A DNA stretch of 64,000 nucleotides from Sinotaia quadrata (GCA_028829895.1 CM054180.1:93432135-93496134); one strand, 5' to 3'. Numbered from the stretch's first letter, positions 14,016 to 25,974 are shown. Notes: generated by a model not told the origin, from the letters alone. Numbers and translations are program-made.

Positions 14016-14376
14016 TCCAAGAGAGAGAGAGAGATACTTTTTATTAATAGTGATGAATTCTCAGTGTTGTAATCTTACTTTCACATTTCAGTCTATTAAA
14101 TTTAAACTGCTGGTATTGAGGGGATTAAAATCATTGAAAGAATCCATATGTGGTGACCCGTCAAATGCGCGATAGGGTTAGGTTTAGGGTTAGGTTATGG
14201 TTAGGGTTAGGATTAGGGGTTATGGTTAGAGTTAGGGTTAAGGCGTCGTCGCGCTTTTGGAACGAAAGCATGCTCTTTACAAGAATGAGGGAGCGATTTT
14301 TGAAAGGTAGATTTCAAAAGGAATAGATCTGTCCCGGGTTCTCAGTTACCTCTTTTGCAGTATTAGTTAGATCCAT
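6033..14376 (-). CDS. PHYHD1: PHYHD1-like phytanoyl-CoA dioxygenase domain protein, 5' part (three exons)
   Basis: Minus-strand split gene. Coding exons are 14376-14350, 6724-6587 and 6108-6033, all with AG/GT junctions and compatible phases (0, 0, then ending in phase 1), giving about 80 residues. The short first exon reads MDLTNTAKE. Exon 2 starts FERDGYAVVEDFLTEEE, the usual N-terminal helix of this family, and includes KIVDKLDPKEHHSIFRTIEQ. Exon 3 carries DEYFMNSGDKICFFFED, the most conserved early motif of PHYHD1. The family is made of Fe(II)/2-oxoglutarate-dependent oxygenases; human PHYHD1 is about 290 residues and uses an HxD...H iron triad. Those catalytic residues lie in later exons, which I could not find in 1-6032 and which probably lie left of the window. 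Intron 1 (14349-6725) carries a piggyBac relic and LINE debris. The family assignment is firm; the first exon is supported by phase, donor site and N-terminal length but not by homology. Confidence 0.8.
6290..6340. repeat. tetranucleotide microsatellite
   Basis: Impure run of ctac/ccat-type tetramers in the intron between PHYHD1-like exons 2 and 3. Confidence 0.7.
6587..6724 (-). CDS. PHYHD1: PHYHD1-like exon 2
   Basis: 138 nt, exactly 46 codons, between a tatgatag acceptor and a gtttgt donor (minus strand). It encodes FERDGYAVVEDFLTEEEIEV and the following helix. The donor lacks the usual purine at +3. Confidence 0.82.
7164..7370. mobile_element. hAT-type MITE with 8-bp target duplication
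   Basis: A 191-bp non-coding element (7172-7362). The left end is cagggtggtccaac and the right end, reverse complemented, is catcatggtccaac. Flanking 8-mers atacaaat (7164-7171) and atataaat (7363-7370) match 7 of 8, as expected for hAT insertions. It has no ORF and must have moved by another element's transposase. Confidence 0.7.
8440..9990 (+). pseudogene. piggyBac transposase remnant
   Basis: Plus-strand frames scattered by stops and frameshifts. Visible in order: an acidic N-terminal stretch (NGSETESDIIFNQESDS, 8530-8575); the DDE-domain motif YMPSKPVKHGIRCG (about 9170-9215); a region resembling the FYTCPRE 'DNFYTS' segment (about 9350); DYNVHIN...DQKR (about 9570-9620), corresponding to the DYNkhMGgVD-DQ region; and a C-terminal Cys-rich finger FACAHCNINLCKECKAPYH (about 9925-9985). 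The order and spacing match piggyBac transposases. It is not functional: there are several in-frame stops and catalytic-region frameshifts. Confidence 0.78.
10159..10262. repeat. 52-bp tandem duplication
   Basis: Two copies of a unit beginning tatagcctagatacaaatta at 10159 and 10211, inside the 3' part of the piggyBac relic. Confidence 0.85.
11090..12130 (+). pseudogene. non-LTR retrotransposon reverse-transcriptase fragment
   Basis: Broken plus-strand reverse transcriptase of CR1/Jockey type. The TVLGPFLLIVYAQP stretch (about 11197-11240) corresponds to the conserved 'SVLGPLLFxLYxxPL' block. YADD follows at about 11281. A later MSNKLQMNKTEVML (about 11620-11660) matches the thumb-proximal 'NKLxLNxxKTE' block, and LYLDNSLS (about 11760) the 'LGVxLDxxLS' block. 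Frameshifts separate the blocks, and a 78-bp repeat has expanded at the catalytic motif. No element ends were recognised. Confidence 0.7.
11284..11600 (+). repeat. 78-bp tandem repeat within the RT YADD motif
   Basis: Units start gctgatgataatgca at 11284, 11362, 11440, 11518 and a partial at 11596, exactly 78 bp (26 codons) apart. Because 78 is divisible by three, the frame stays open and each unit encodes an ADDNA...SSCPMKLLPPSK peptide, giving four to five copies of the Asp-Asp catalytic pair in one ORF. Confidence 0.92.
12150..13950. other. gene-free AT-rich stretch
   Basis: Only simple AT-rich DNA with an (ata)n run near 12506-12525. No exon or element end recognised. It is intronic to the PHYHD1-like model. 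Confidence 0.4.
13955..14034. repeat. (TA)n then (GA)n microsatellite
   Basis: About 29 TA dinucleotides (13955-14013) followed by a short (GA)7 run at 14021-14034. Confidence 0.97.
14174..14242. repeat. interstitial telomere-like repeat
   Basis: About 70 bp of degenerate (TTAGGG)n, including gggttaggtttagggttagg and later ttagggttag units. It lies just inside PHYHD1-like intron 1, next to the TA/GA microsatellite. TTAGGG is the ancestral animal telomere repeat. Confidence 0.85.
14350..14376 (-). CDS. PHYHD1: PHYHD1-like exon 1 (predicted)
   Basis: ATG at 14376 reading MDLTNTAKE, then a gtaact donor. The phase (0) matches exon 2, and the joined N-terminus has the length and layout usual for PHYHD1. 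The open frame extends upstream to 14508, so an earlier Met is possible, but family length favours this one. Confidence 0.55.
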
Positions 14377-15230
14377 GTTGCGAGTAACTGTAATAGAAAT
14401 GAAACCTGTGGGAAAGTATTCTACTTCCTCCTCGGAACAGTTGCCTCGAGTTCTACAGAAAAAAAATTGAGTCCCAGACCGGCTGAAGCCTGCAGTAGGT
14501 ACAAACACTTACAATGTCGTTTTTGACGTATTTCTTGAGTTTAAACAATTTCAAATGTATAGTGGTGAATGCAGTTTCTGTAAAGGGGGAAAACCGTCTT
14601 ATAAAGTTGTATAGAAATTAACACTTGACTAGGTTGAACTAAAAACTAAACTGTGCGAACAGGTGCAAGTGCGAACGAACAAATTAAACGGTGCGAGCAG
14701 ATGCAAAACAAGTGCGAACAATTAAACATAGTGCGATCAATTTCGTGTTAATAATGCAGCAGTAACATCAAACTTGAGATAATAAAATTAACAATTTTTC
14801 TGTAACTTGTAAGCTGTCAAATCCAATCTCTCGTCATTCACTGTGGGCTCCGTAAAACCATTGTAGGCTGTTCTGTCCAATCTCTCGTCCCTCACTTGGG
14901 TTCTCTTAGACTTAGAGGCAGGCGGTTCCGTCCAATCTCTCGTCACTCGCTTTGGGTTTTCTAAAATCAATGTAGGTTCTTCCGCCCACATCTCTCGTCA
15001 CTCATTTTAGGTTCTGTAAAATCATTCATTGTGGATGTCACCTATAAAGGCAAAGTTTCTTGTACATTCCCCAAGAATGAAGAAAATTGTATACGACTGT
15101 GATTTTAACCCTTCTCTATTGGTCAAAATCTGGAGGAGCAATTTGAAAGAGATTTCAAACGTTCATCATCATTGAACCTGTGGTTACCTTACTTGTGAAC
15201 CCTTGTACTTGCCAACTAGAGGCAACAAAA
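14377..15230. promoter_or_regulatory. candidate bidirectional promoter interval
   Basis: An 850-bp gap between the first PHYHD1-like exon (minus) and a Kozak-type ATG at 15231 (plus). It is richer in CG dinucleotides than its surroundings. An inverted CCAAT (attgg) lies at 15118-15122, about 110 bp before the plus-strand ATG. No TATA box is obvious. It includes the minisatellite at 14812-15035. Confidence 0.35.
14812..15035. repeat. ~58-bp minisatellite, four copies
   Basis: Four units of the form caatctctcgtc, cactttgggttctctaaaatc and attgtaggctgttctgtc with substitutions between copies. Confidence 0.85.
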
Positions 15231-15259
15231 ATGGCTACTTCAACTGCAAGACTCGTTCA
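15231..15259 (+). CDS. candidate 5' coding exon of the NKRF-like gene
   Basis: aacaaaaATGG is a good start context; the reading MATSTARLV then meets a gtaagg donor at 15260. The exon ends in phase 2. Joining it to the acceptor ending at 26565 gives 51 nt before the ATG at 26588, in frame with no stop. That arrangement has a sizeable chance of arising randomly, and no conservation was seen, so the assignment is tentative. Confidence 0.3.
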
Positions 15260-15579
15260 GTAAGGAACGAAGAAGTAGAACTGGAAGTTTTGGACCTTCA
15301 TAATTAAAATCGTGCGCGACAGATGATAATTTTGGGAATCTGGTTCATCTAACAGAATTTCTTACTTTAAAAAATGTAGCGTACAAAATAAAAACATGAT
15401 TTCGCACCTAAACTTACTTTTATTAATGTTGCAAAACACAACCTCTATTTTAAACATAGTTATAAGCACTAATTGCAAGAAAAAATATACTACAACTTAA
15501 TGCATATAAACATTTATGGGCTAGAAAAGATTAAATGTGGGATAATAGCAAAAATAATTGCTATAAGGGGTGAAGTCAG

Positions 15580-17343
15580 TTTTGGCCTGCTCTGGTGTAT
15601 CTCCAAGAAAAACTTGTGTGACATGCCAGTAATATGTCAAGTTGTTACATAGACACACAATGACATACAACCATTGATGTTTGGGTGGGGCCCAATTTTA
15701 TTATGTCATGCAAAGGAACGTTTTATTGGCTGTGTATGCGGATGAGCAAGTATCATAAAAGCGAATAAACAGATGAACGGTACAAAACAATACAAATACA
15801 AATTTTTTCGCCCCTCTCAAAAAAACTGTGAATAACAAGTTTGTTTAGAGATGAAGAAATAGATCATTTATTATCCAATTCGGGACACTACTCTTCCACA
15901 CAGTTATTAGTCAAACATATAACTTTTTAATGTCATATACTCTGTGGAAAATTAAGGGGAGATGAAAATGATGAACTTCAAAAATGTAAAATAAAAGTTA
16001 ATTACACAATTCTTATGTGGTAAATGGCAATGCTATTCAACAATTATAATTCATATACAAAATAGGCATGATTATAACATTATCCTAGTGTTCATATTAC
16101 TCAAATGATACAATAGTAATGAATTTTAACTTCATTTTGTGGTGAAACTTTGTATACGGAAATTATACATTTTGTTTACTAAGGAGAGTTGGGAATAGCC
16201 CATTCCGCCTGTTTCTCATCTGTCGATCAACAAGTATTAAAACATCGAGGCAACTTGTTTAAATACATGATGGTGAAGTGAAAAGTTCAACTTTCAGAAC
16301 AGCTTATGTATGCAGTTAATGACAGATGAGTCATTCCATCTCTCTGTCTGAGCTTTGTTTCAAAAGTTCTATGCTGCGGTTGGAAGGCTGATAATTTTGG
16401 AGTCCCACGGATCTAAGAGGCACTACATCCATAGATGAAAGAACACATTTCACTAGATGATCCATCTGGTAATGACGGACATTATGAGGTCCTCCGTCTT
16501 CATGGCGACCAGAGAAATCAGTGATAATTACCAAAGTTGGCAACAGCCAAAATGCACATCTACCCATACCGGGAAATCTGAGATATGGCACCTTGATCTG
16601 CAGGTCATCGCTGTTAAGCAATGTGATGATGCATCATCTTCTCTTCAAAGCATCCTTTATGATGCGACAGATTGCATCACTGATCTTCGAACATTGACAG
16701 TACTAAATGAGTAGTTATAAAAGGCAAAAGCACACCTAGAACTTTATAGCTGATTTAAGAATAAGAACATTTAATCATATTCTTATTGGAAAGATATTTA
16801 ATATTGTTGTTATATATATGTAATACAAACTTTAATATGGTGGTAAATCCATGCCAAGTTCGCGGATGAATTGTTGTTCATGTTAGCGGTGCGATTTACC
16901 GCATAAGAATTGTATATTTACTTTTATTTTAACTTTTTTGAATTTCATCATTTTCATTCCTCCCTCCCCAGAGAGTGTATGACGTTAAAAAGGTGTATGA
17001 TTGATTTAACCACTGTGTGAAAGAGAAACGCCCCATTAGGTTAATAAAACCTAATTCTATCTTTCTAAAGACTTGTTATTCACAGTTTTTGAGCGGGGGG
17101 GGGGGGGGGGAAGAGTTCATATTTGTATTGTTTCATTCCATTCGTCTGTTTGTCCAGTACTCACCAACATCATATTCGCACACTCGCATGCACAGCCATA
17201 AAACGTTCCTTTGCATGTCAGAATAAATCGGGCCCCACCCAAACATCAATTGTGTATGTCTTGTGTCTTTTGTAAAATCTCAAAGACAACGTATTACTGG
17301 CACATGTCACAATCTGCCTGGAGATACACTGGAACAGCCAAAC
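15580..17343. mobile_element. fold-back element with ~275-bp inverted arms
   Basis: The left arm (15580-15855) and right arm (17060-17343) are imperfect inverted repeats. Examples are ggtgtatctcc, gtttgggtggggcccga/a, gcaaaggaacgttttat and aaaactgtgaataacaagt in the left arm, with their reverse complements in the right. Small indels separate the arms. The 1.2-kb centre has no recognised transposase; a 96-codon minus-strand ORF at 16331-16621 matches nothing I know. Target duplications were not identified. Confidence 0.7.
17094..17111. repeat. poly-G run
   Basis: A stretch of 15 or more consecutive G near the inner edge of the right inverted arm; assembly length here may be unreliable. Confidence 0.9.
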
Positions 17344-17344
17344 G

Positions 17345-20300
17345 AGATTCCCCAGTTGTGACAGGCATAAAAAACTGAAATTTCTGTCTTTGGTTTTTGA
17401 GAGTGAGTGATCACGGTCATTTATTTGTTGTTCTGTCGTTTACACTTCAAATATCCTTGGTACATTCATGCACACACCCATGCCAACGTATTCATAACCC
17501 TGCATGCAGAATAAAAATTCTTTCCAAACAAACATCTTGGTCCGTTTTGTCTACTCATCACACCATCTGCAAGAAGTCCAGTGAAGCGTTGACTAACCAT
17601 TACCCCCCCCCTTTCAACAGAGAGAGGAAGGAGGGGTGGTGACATTTGGTGGTCTGTCCTCATGGGGAGAATTGAAGCTACTGTTTAACATGACATACAT
17701 TACTATTTTATTATCTACACCCACCTCTGGCTATTATTTCAGGAACAAGATCTATCACAATATTCATATTATTTTAATTACTATAGACCTATAATGGCGA
17801 GATACAATTGCACTTATGATGCTGACAAGTTCATTCTTTCAAGGTCGTATTCAGAGAACAGTGAAAATTAGGACTAAAACATATGCAATACAATGTATGT
17901 ATTTTTTTTTTTAAAGAAAGGCAATGACCATGCATTCTTTGTTTTGAGGTTATAAATATGATGCAATTGTGTCAAGTTTAAGTTTTAATGATCCACAATT
18001 TAACAATTTGATCTGCAGTGTTAATTGATACTCTTGTAAATCCTGCTTGTTTTGTTTTTTTTTGCCCTCCCCCCAAAAAAGAACCTTGTCAGCTTATGCA
18101 AATATAAATGTTGACACCAGCAGCTTCCAGAAACAAACAAAAAATAATAAAAACAAAACAAAACACCAAGCCCACAGATAGAGGCAGCCTGGTCAGGATC
18201 ACATCTCACCACTCTACACCCTCAGAACACTATAGAAATGAGGAAGTCCTCACAGGAGTCAACCGAAACTAAGGACATAAAATGATGAAAAGTCTACAGC
18301 GTTTCCTGGGAAAAGAAGTAAACGAAAAAAAGCTCCATAAACTTTTTTGTGGTGTCGCATTTAATTGGTCGTATACGCACGCACTGTTTCGCAAAGGATT
18401 GCACTTGATCGCAAAATCTTTTCTGACAAAACACAAAAGAGCTTATTTTATGCTAAAGACTATAGCATTTAACTTCCGGTCGTTAGTGGACTAGGACGAC
18501 AAAATATACGAAATTTAAATTCGGAACAATGCAGCTCTTGCAAAAGTGGATGATTCAGGTAGTCGTGTTATCTATAAATTATAATATATTTAAAAGTTTT
18601 TCAGAATAATTAGAATGATCACTCTCCGATTTTATTTGTAAACACTACTTTGGTACTATAGGTTAAATACTTTCCACATTTTTTCTCGGTTTTATTTTTT
18701 ATACACATACATCAGCATTAATCAAAAACAGTTTAAGATTTTTTTTATAGAAGTCACACTTGTACACTATAACTGTATCTTATTCTCTAATAAAGGGAAT
18801 GCTTAACGGTTCAAATGTACGCATTTTTTCTCTGAAATTCGTCGTCGGTACGGATCAGTTTTAACTTCTGTTTTAAATCAGTGAATAATCAAATTGTGTT
18901 AAGTTGAAAGCTATTAATTGACCTGTATGTGTTATATGCACAGGAAAATATGTACATTCTTATTTCCCATCCATAGTGTTTAAAGATTGAATATTTACTT
19001 ACACAATTCTTACATATAACTTTATAAGGGTCCGACTAAACTTGGCGGGCAAGTGCGGGACATTGCGGGCAAACAGAAACTGAGCTGAACATGGCTTAAT
19101 CATTAATGTACATTATCTCGAACACACTGATCTAGACAAGCTATACACTAATTTTCAGAATACTCCAACAGTGCGTTCTCTTGTAATACGTATTTAAATC
19201 ATTTATATATAGCACATAGTGTATCTTATGGTGCATCTAATGCAGGCAGACACAAATGCTCAAACAGGGTTTAATTACATATCTCAAACACACTAACAAA
19301 AGTAACATAGACAAGATATACACCAATTTTCACAAAATAACAACCATAAACTCTTATTTCAATTCCACTTATCAATGTGAAGCTGTTTTCAGTTATGAAC
19401 ATATTACTAATTAGCCAAAATACAGATCTTGACTTAGGGCCTACACTTTACTATTAATGGATTATTTATAAATGGAAGTATCATTTTACTCTCCCAGCTG
19501 CAAAAACTGGCTGATGATATCAGATATGCAATGCCAAAAATGACATTGGCTTATTATCAAAAGCTAATCAAGTGCTCATGATTAAAACTTGTGCTTAACT
19601 TTTTCATATTTGTTTATTGAAATCTAGATAAGATACACACATACAAATTACAAGTAACAAATACAAAGAATATGTTTTAACCATAAATGGCTATCTATGT
19701 AAGATTAATAAATATATTTTGATCACTTGTTCAACAACATTACAATTTTACATGTTTAAAAAAAAATGAAGACTGTTTAGGATATTTATTTTGTAAAACT
19801 ACTTAATTTATCTTCCAGGTAGATTCAAGTAAATTTGCATAGTAATAGTGCTAGAGTAATTCACTAATTGCCAACTAATTTAATGAAAATTTATTAAATG
19901 TAAAATTAACCATTTAATAATTATGAATTGCTAAATATGATATTTTGCTATTATTTAATGTACAGTACAAATTAAGCTTTGAAAACTTGTTGGCACCTGC
20001 CACACTCTTCTGAAAATTTTAAAATGCTCCTTGCCACAAGGTTGGGGACCACTGCCACAAAAAGCATATCTTATAGTGCATCTAGTGCAGGCAGACACAT
20101 GCACTCCTATGAACAGCTTTTAATGTACATATTCTTACAAACATTGACATAAGCTATGTAGCATTTATCTGATCATTATAATATATATAATCATATGATT
20201 TATTGATTACACACCCCCACAATGACTACTTGGACAAAGAATTTAAAACAAATATTTTATTCACTGCAGAAAGTAACTGATATTCAAATACCTGTATTTT

Positions 20301-23300
20301 GTGGTATACATTCATATTTTTATTAGCTAAAGTATAACTGTAATACTTTTTAATAGATGACTGTGATAATTCACATATTTATCATATCTGTATGACTATG
20401 AGTATTGTAAATCAGTAATATAAAACTTAGAAGTGGAACTAAGAAAAGCCAACACAGTGAGTCAATTCTATCAATCAAAGCCACCAAAATGTTTGTTTTT
20501 GCAAACTACTTACTTGTTATAACAAAACTTTATTACAGAATTATATTATTACTCTTCTTAATCTTAGTTATACATGTATAACTCCTCAGTAATTCAGAGG
20601 AAATTATATCAGTTTTAACTTGAATTAAGCTCCAACTCTTTTCCGTTAAAATATATTATTTTAATTTTTGTTAATAACAAGTTATTATTGACAATTTGTA
20701 AAATTTTATCATATCATTATCATAAACTTTGCAAGAATATGTTTTTCAGTAATCTGGGTTACATATCCTTCATCAGTTAACTTTAAAATTATGGTATTTT
20801 TGTCCTGTGTTAGCAAATTAACAAAGCATCAGCTGCTAACTTCAATTATATAATTAAATAATTCAGAGCAGAGTTGGAGGTTCATAATTGACATTTTTGT
20901 GCCCTACCTCTACCCTACCAAATTTTGTGCCAGCCAGCAATGATTTACAGCTTTGATATAATGCAGAGTAAGAAGAATACCTTTTTAATTTAATTTTTTG
21001 CTGAGGAATGATGGCATGAGGCATTTTTTTTCTTTTCTCTTTTCTCTTTATCATCTCCCAATCATCCTATCAAGTATCAGTTAAAATTTTTTTTATTGGC
21101 CCACACTAGTATTGTTTAAAATTTGAAACTCTCAACTTAGAACATGGTGTCCACCCAGAAAATCAGTTACAAATTGGCTGACAAATTTATATTATATTTA
21201 TATTTATTTATTATAATTTATAGTTAGATTTACCAGTGCATCAACACTCCTAATTGTTGTGCATGTTTACCATTGAAAAATTTGCGAATTAAGCAACCTA
21301 AATGTTTTGTTTTTGAATTACTCATTTGGGAAGTGCTGTGTTTGAAAAAATATATAGATAATGAATAAGCAATATAAAGTTGGAATGTACCATTTTATTT
21401 TAATTGTTGTGTTCATATTAGTATTATGTATGGTTTAAACATTTCATTGTACATGTATTTAATATCTGTAGGTGAAAATAAGAGTTGACACTGACAGATG
21501 ACATATATATTTTTGTTGTTTTGTTTATATTTTATTAAGAAAAAGGCTGAAAAATAAAAAGAAAAGCAAACAAGTAATACACCATAATTTTGATTAATCC
21601 TAAAGTTAGTTTCTTCTGGAATCTTTTAAGTATAAAGTATTCCAATGAGTGGCTTCCTAAGGATGCCTGATTCCATGCATCCTTGGGAAGTAAGCGAATA
21701 TTACACAAATTCATAATGAATTAGAAAGGGAAATAAGCAGAATAGCACCTTGCAATACATAGTGGATTAGATTTAGAAAGCTGAAATCTTCGGGGGTTTG
21801 GAAGCATATTCACATTGTTAAAATGCATTCACCAGTCTTAACTCTTATGGAAATGCAGTCATTGTGAATATAGCCTGTCTCAGTGTCTGAAATAAGTTAC
21901 TTATAAAGTTATATTATTAAATTATGTTTGTAAGTATATTGTTATAAGAAAAAAGCTAACACTAACTTAAGTTTGATGTGATTTAATATAATAAATAAAC
22001 TAATTTTTATGAGTTCTAATTAAATTAGTAAAAACCTGTATTATCCATATAAGTAAAACATTAAGCTATAGTAATTTGTATTCAGAATGTGCATGTTACA
22101 ACAACCAAATGATCCATACATAATTTTAATTCAGTTATTTATTTAAGTAAAAATTAAATAATAAACAGTACCTTAATTTATATTTTCATATTTATATAAA
22201 GATTGAACTAGGAATAAACAAAACAGCAAGTATTAAATGTATTTACAAGAATCTTTTGAATGAAAGCATTATGTAAAAATAGTGTAATACTAAACTGGCA
22301 TAAGTATTTTTATGTGTCCACTTGTCTTCTTCACTGTTTGTCATCATGCACTTTGGCTGCAGTGAAGCAATACAAGTGTTGAGTTGCAGTTTCTCTGAGC
22401 AAGTAGCTTGTACTCAAGAGAGCCTCCCTGCTGTAGTCCTGTGTGAGCTACTCATCACTCATACTACATCTTGAGTTTATTTCCTTCCTAAGGTAATTGG
22501 CCAAAATTAGATTTTCTCATTGGATTGGTTTGTCATATGAATAGTAGTTTGAACAAATTTAATTTAATTTTGAAGAGTTTTAAACATTTTTCATTGATTA
22601 TTTATATATATTTATGTTTCATAATAATTACTATTTAAGGTCAGAAGTAAGTTTTAAAACCTTTTTTTTTTTAAAGTCTGTGTCAGTATTAAAGTTTATT
22701 TATACTAGAGTATTTACTTTTTAATGGAAAATCAACATCTGCATTTTCCATATAAAAGGGATCAGTTTACATGGTTAAACTATATTTTTTCTTTGAAAAT
22801 TAGTTTTACCAATGTGAGCAACCTAATCCTGAGCAAACTTTAATATTGACAAACAGCCAAACAAAATCATTCTTTTCCATGAAAAAAATTTCTTTTCCAT
22901 GGAAAACATACACAGCTCACCTCTGCACTGATAAAAATAATCTGAGGATGCCCTTGACAATTAGAATTAAATTTGATATGCAGTTGCAGGAAAAAACGTA
23001 AATTCAGAGTTGAAGGAATCTGATTGAACCTTCAGTTTTTGAATGTTTAGTATCATATTTGGCATAAATGATAATGCTGATTAAATGTACTGTTATGCTA
23101 AAATTATTTCCATTAAAAGAGTGAGATTTTGAGCATAAAACCATTAGTTAGTACTAATTTAATATTATTTGTAATAATAATTACCTAAACACCAGTTTTA
23201 AGATTTTTTAATTTTCATCTTAAATGTATGTGTGCATAGATACAGGCAATATTTTATTATTATTAAAGGAAAGCCATGAACAGAAAAAGAATAAACTTTA

Positions 23301-24630
23301 ATGTGCTTCACTCTTGAATTTTTTATTTTGACTGTTAAAAAAATAATAAGAAAATTCTATAAATTTCTAGAAATCAGTAGTGTATATATTTAGACTTAGA
23401 CTTTGCACATGACAATAGCATATATCATTTTATATGGAGGATAAAAAAAAGTAGAGATTTTTTAAGATAGATAAAATAGTAACAATACTAACATTAAGAG
23501 TTGTTTGAGGTTTTACAGAGCACATAATTGACTTGACAGATTGACTCATATCTTTATGTCTGATAAGTTATGTGAATTAGTTATTTCCAATAATTAAGAT
23601 TAATATTAATTCATCTCTTATGCATTCAATTTAGAAATAGCTGATCAGTGTGCTGATTAGATTAGGATTTTACATGTTTGTTTTAATTTTGCATCATATA
23701 AACAGTTGTATGTAATTTATCATTTATTTTTTCTAATGTCTGTCTTTATCAATATTTGTGTTATATTCCTTAGTAATAATTTGGAAATGTTAGAAAAATA
23801 TATATAAGCATGCATGCATGTGTGTATTTGTTTATAGAGGTTGCATTCAGGAGGAAAAAAGTTTTGTTAAAATCATTGTGATTTGCTTTTGCACTATAGC
23901 CTAAATCACATGATTAATAATAATATTGTAGAAATGGTGACAGTTCTTTCTTGGAGTAAGATCTACACTTTTTCTACTGTATGCTACAATTGGATTTATT
24001 TTACTATGTAACATACATTCATTTAGTGAACCACCCACTTTTAATTTGTACATCAGAATTGATCCAATCTAGATTTTAAAAAAAAATTCTACTTTTAAAT
24101 GTAGCATTAAATAAAATTGTTTATATTGAAAAACTTGGTTGTTTTTAATTTAAAAAAAAATAATTTCCTTCTACTCTCTGCTCTTTACATAAATATGCCC
24201 TCTTTATAATATGGTTAAGTTTTTGACATCACAGATAATGAGCTAGACAAGCATTCAGTTTTAAAATGTGATTTTAATTATTTATTTCACTTGCCATTGC
24301 AAGTCATTTTATTAAATCAGTATGTTGACTTTAAATTAAAAACAAATCCTCCACAGACTATTCAGTTGTCATGTTATTGATAGGATGTATGTGAGATGTA
24401 ACAGTCCTTTTCACATCCATTTAAAAATTAATATGCCCATTTCTGATCAAAGGTTTAGAGTTTCAGTTTACTTAAAATCAATCAGAATTTATTAATTATT
24501 CCTGCTAATTGCACACTAACATAGTTTATTTTATAACTAAAATTTAATCACTTAACATTTATTGTAATATGTATTCTCTGTGCACCAGATTTTGGTGTGT
24601 ATTTACATCTGATGCTGTCTGGGAAAACCT
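17345..24630. other. gene-free AT-rich stretch
   Basis: No exon recognised on either strand. Only relics stand out: a CG-richer patch at about 18330-18560 that includes acttccgg (ETS-type) at about 18471-18478, and the decayed repeats at 19085-20170. If the 15231 exon is real this is intron 1 of the NKRF-like gene, otherwise it is intergenic. Confidence 0.4.
19085..20170. repeat. decayed ~170-bp repeat copies interrupted by a hAT-like end
   Basis: Related stretches containing gtgcatct(a)gtgcaggcagacaca and atagacaag-tatacac-aattttcac occur near 19085-19200, 19215-19350 and 20060-20165. The last is preceded by aaggttggggaccactg (about 20039-20055), which resembles the right end of some hAT elements. 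No matching left end was found. Confidence 0.45.
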
Positions 24631-24639
24631 AGCTAGTTG

Positions 24640-25010
24640 CTAAAATTGATTTTGCACTATAGCCCTTTGATAGTCCAGGGAGGTATATATGTATAGTTAA
24701 AAAAATCTCTGACATAAATTAAATTTCTTTTAAAAAATTAAAAATATAAATGTGAGATTCTGAACTTTAATAAATTGTAAAAAACGCACTTTTGAATTTT
24801 TTTCAGTTTAGCCTATAGCCATTTATAGTCATTTAGTAAGATTTACTCTCCTTTGATAGTCTATGGAGGTATGTACTTAAAAAAGTGTATAGTGAAAAAG
24901 CTATCTAACAATGTCATAAGTTAAATTTTTGTTTTAAAATAAACATGAGATTCTGAACTTTAAAAAATTATTTTAAAAAAACCACTTGATTTTTTTTCCA
25001 TTTTAGCGGG
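24640..25010. repeat. ~189-bp imperfect tandem duplication
   Basis: cctttgatagtc-a-ggaggtat occurs at about 24663 and 24852, followed in both by matching gagattctgaactttaa and caCTT-TGA-TTTTTTTC blocks. Confidence 0.75.
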
Positions 25011-25974
25011 TTGGGGGGTGGGGTTCCTGACAGCATCTCACACACACATTATGTGGTTGATAGGTTCATATTGTGCATGTGCATTTGTGACTTATGAATT
25101 TAACATGAATGTGTCCATGTCCCTCTATTTATAAATCTTTGTGTAGATGCTAAGTTTATTTTTTACTGTAAGTTGAAAAACAGAATAGATATTTCTTATT
25201 AGTGTTGTAGAAAATACATTTTTTTTGTGTTACCTGTAACTTTTGCTGTTAATAAGTTACTTGGAACTAATGCAAGTCACTTAGAACTAGCACTATTTTG
25301 TATTTTGAATAGTTTTATATGTTTACCATTTGTTTGTTTGCATTTTTGATGACCAGTTATCCCTTGCTGTTCAGTAAAAATTCATTGAAACATACATTGT
25401 ACAGAGTTATTTGTATTACAGAAACAAAATATTTTGTTAAAATGCACACACTTGAATACATGTAGGAAATGATAAATGATCCAGTATTGAATTTGTTGTT
25501 CAGTCATTAATTTAAGAATATTTTAAAAAGTATATATTGTATAGATTTATTTGATTGGATTTGAATCATTCAGAATGTTAAAAAAGATATTTTCTTTCAT
25601 AAAATTCAACCATGCAGTTAGCATAACTATTTAGCATTAAATAATATGAAATGTAAAAATTCAAACATTTTATTGATTAACAATACAACATTTTAAAAAT
25701 ATGTTAATTTAGCTAAGCAAAGTTCTCATTGGGATAGTAAATATAATAATAGACTAACATGAAACATGAAAGTGTACATTTACCTGACTTGATTTCAGAT
25801 TTGTTTTTCAGTCATAGAAAAGTTACTTTGAGGTTTGATTTATTTTGTTATTATTAAAATATAATTGAAATGTCATTGTTTCATTTTTATCTTGTACTGT
25901 ATAATTTTGTTATATTTGGTCATATTTAAATATATAACCCTTTTCAACTTGTGTCATTTTATGTAACATATATT

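Noticed and set aside
17017..17663. Several 60-80 codon ORFs on both strands
   Set aside because: They overlap the right arm of the fold-back element and match nothing recognised; no splice or family support.
18282..18558. ORF and ATG at 18529 with a gtagtc donor as the NKRF-like first exon
   Set aside because: Joining 18529-18558 to the 26566 acceptor puts the main frame out of phase, so it could at best be an upstream ORF or non-coding leader. The acttccgg motif alone is weak evidence for a promoter.
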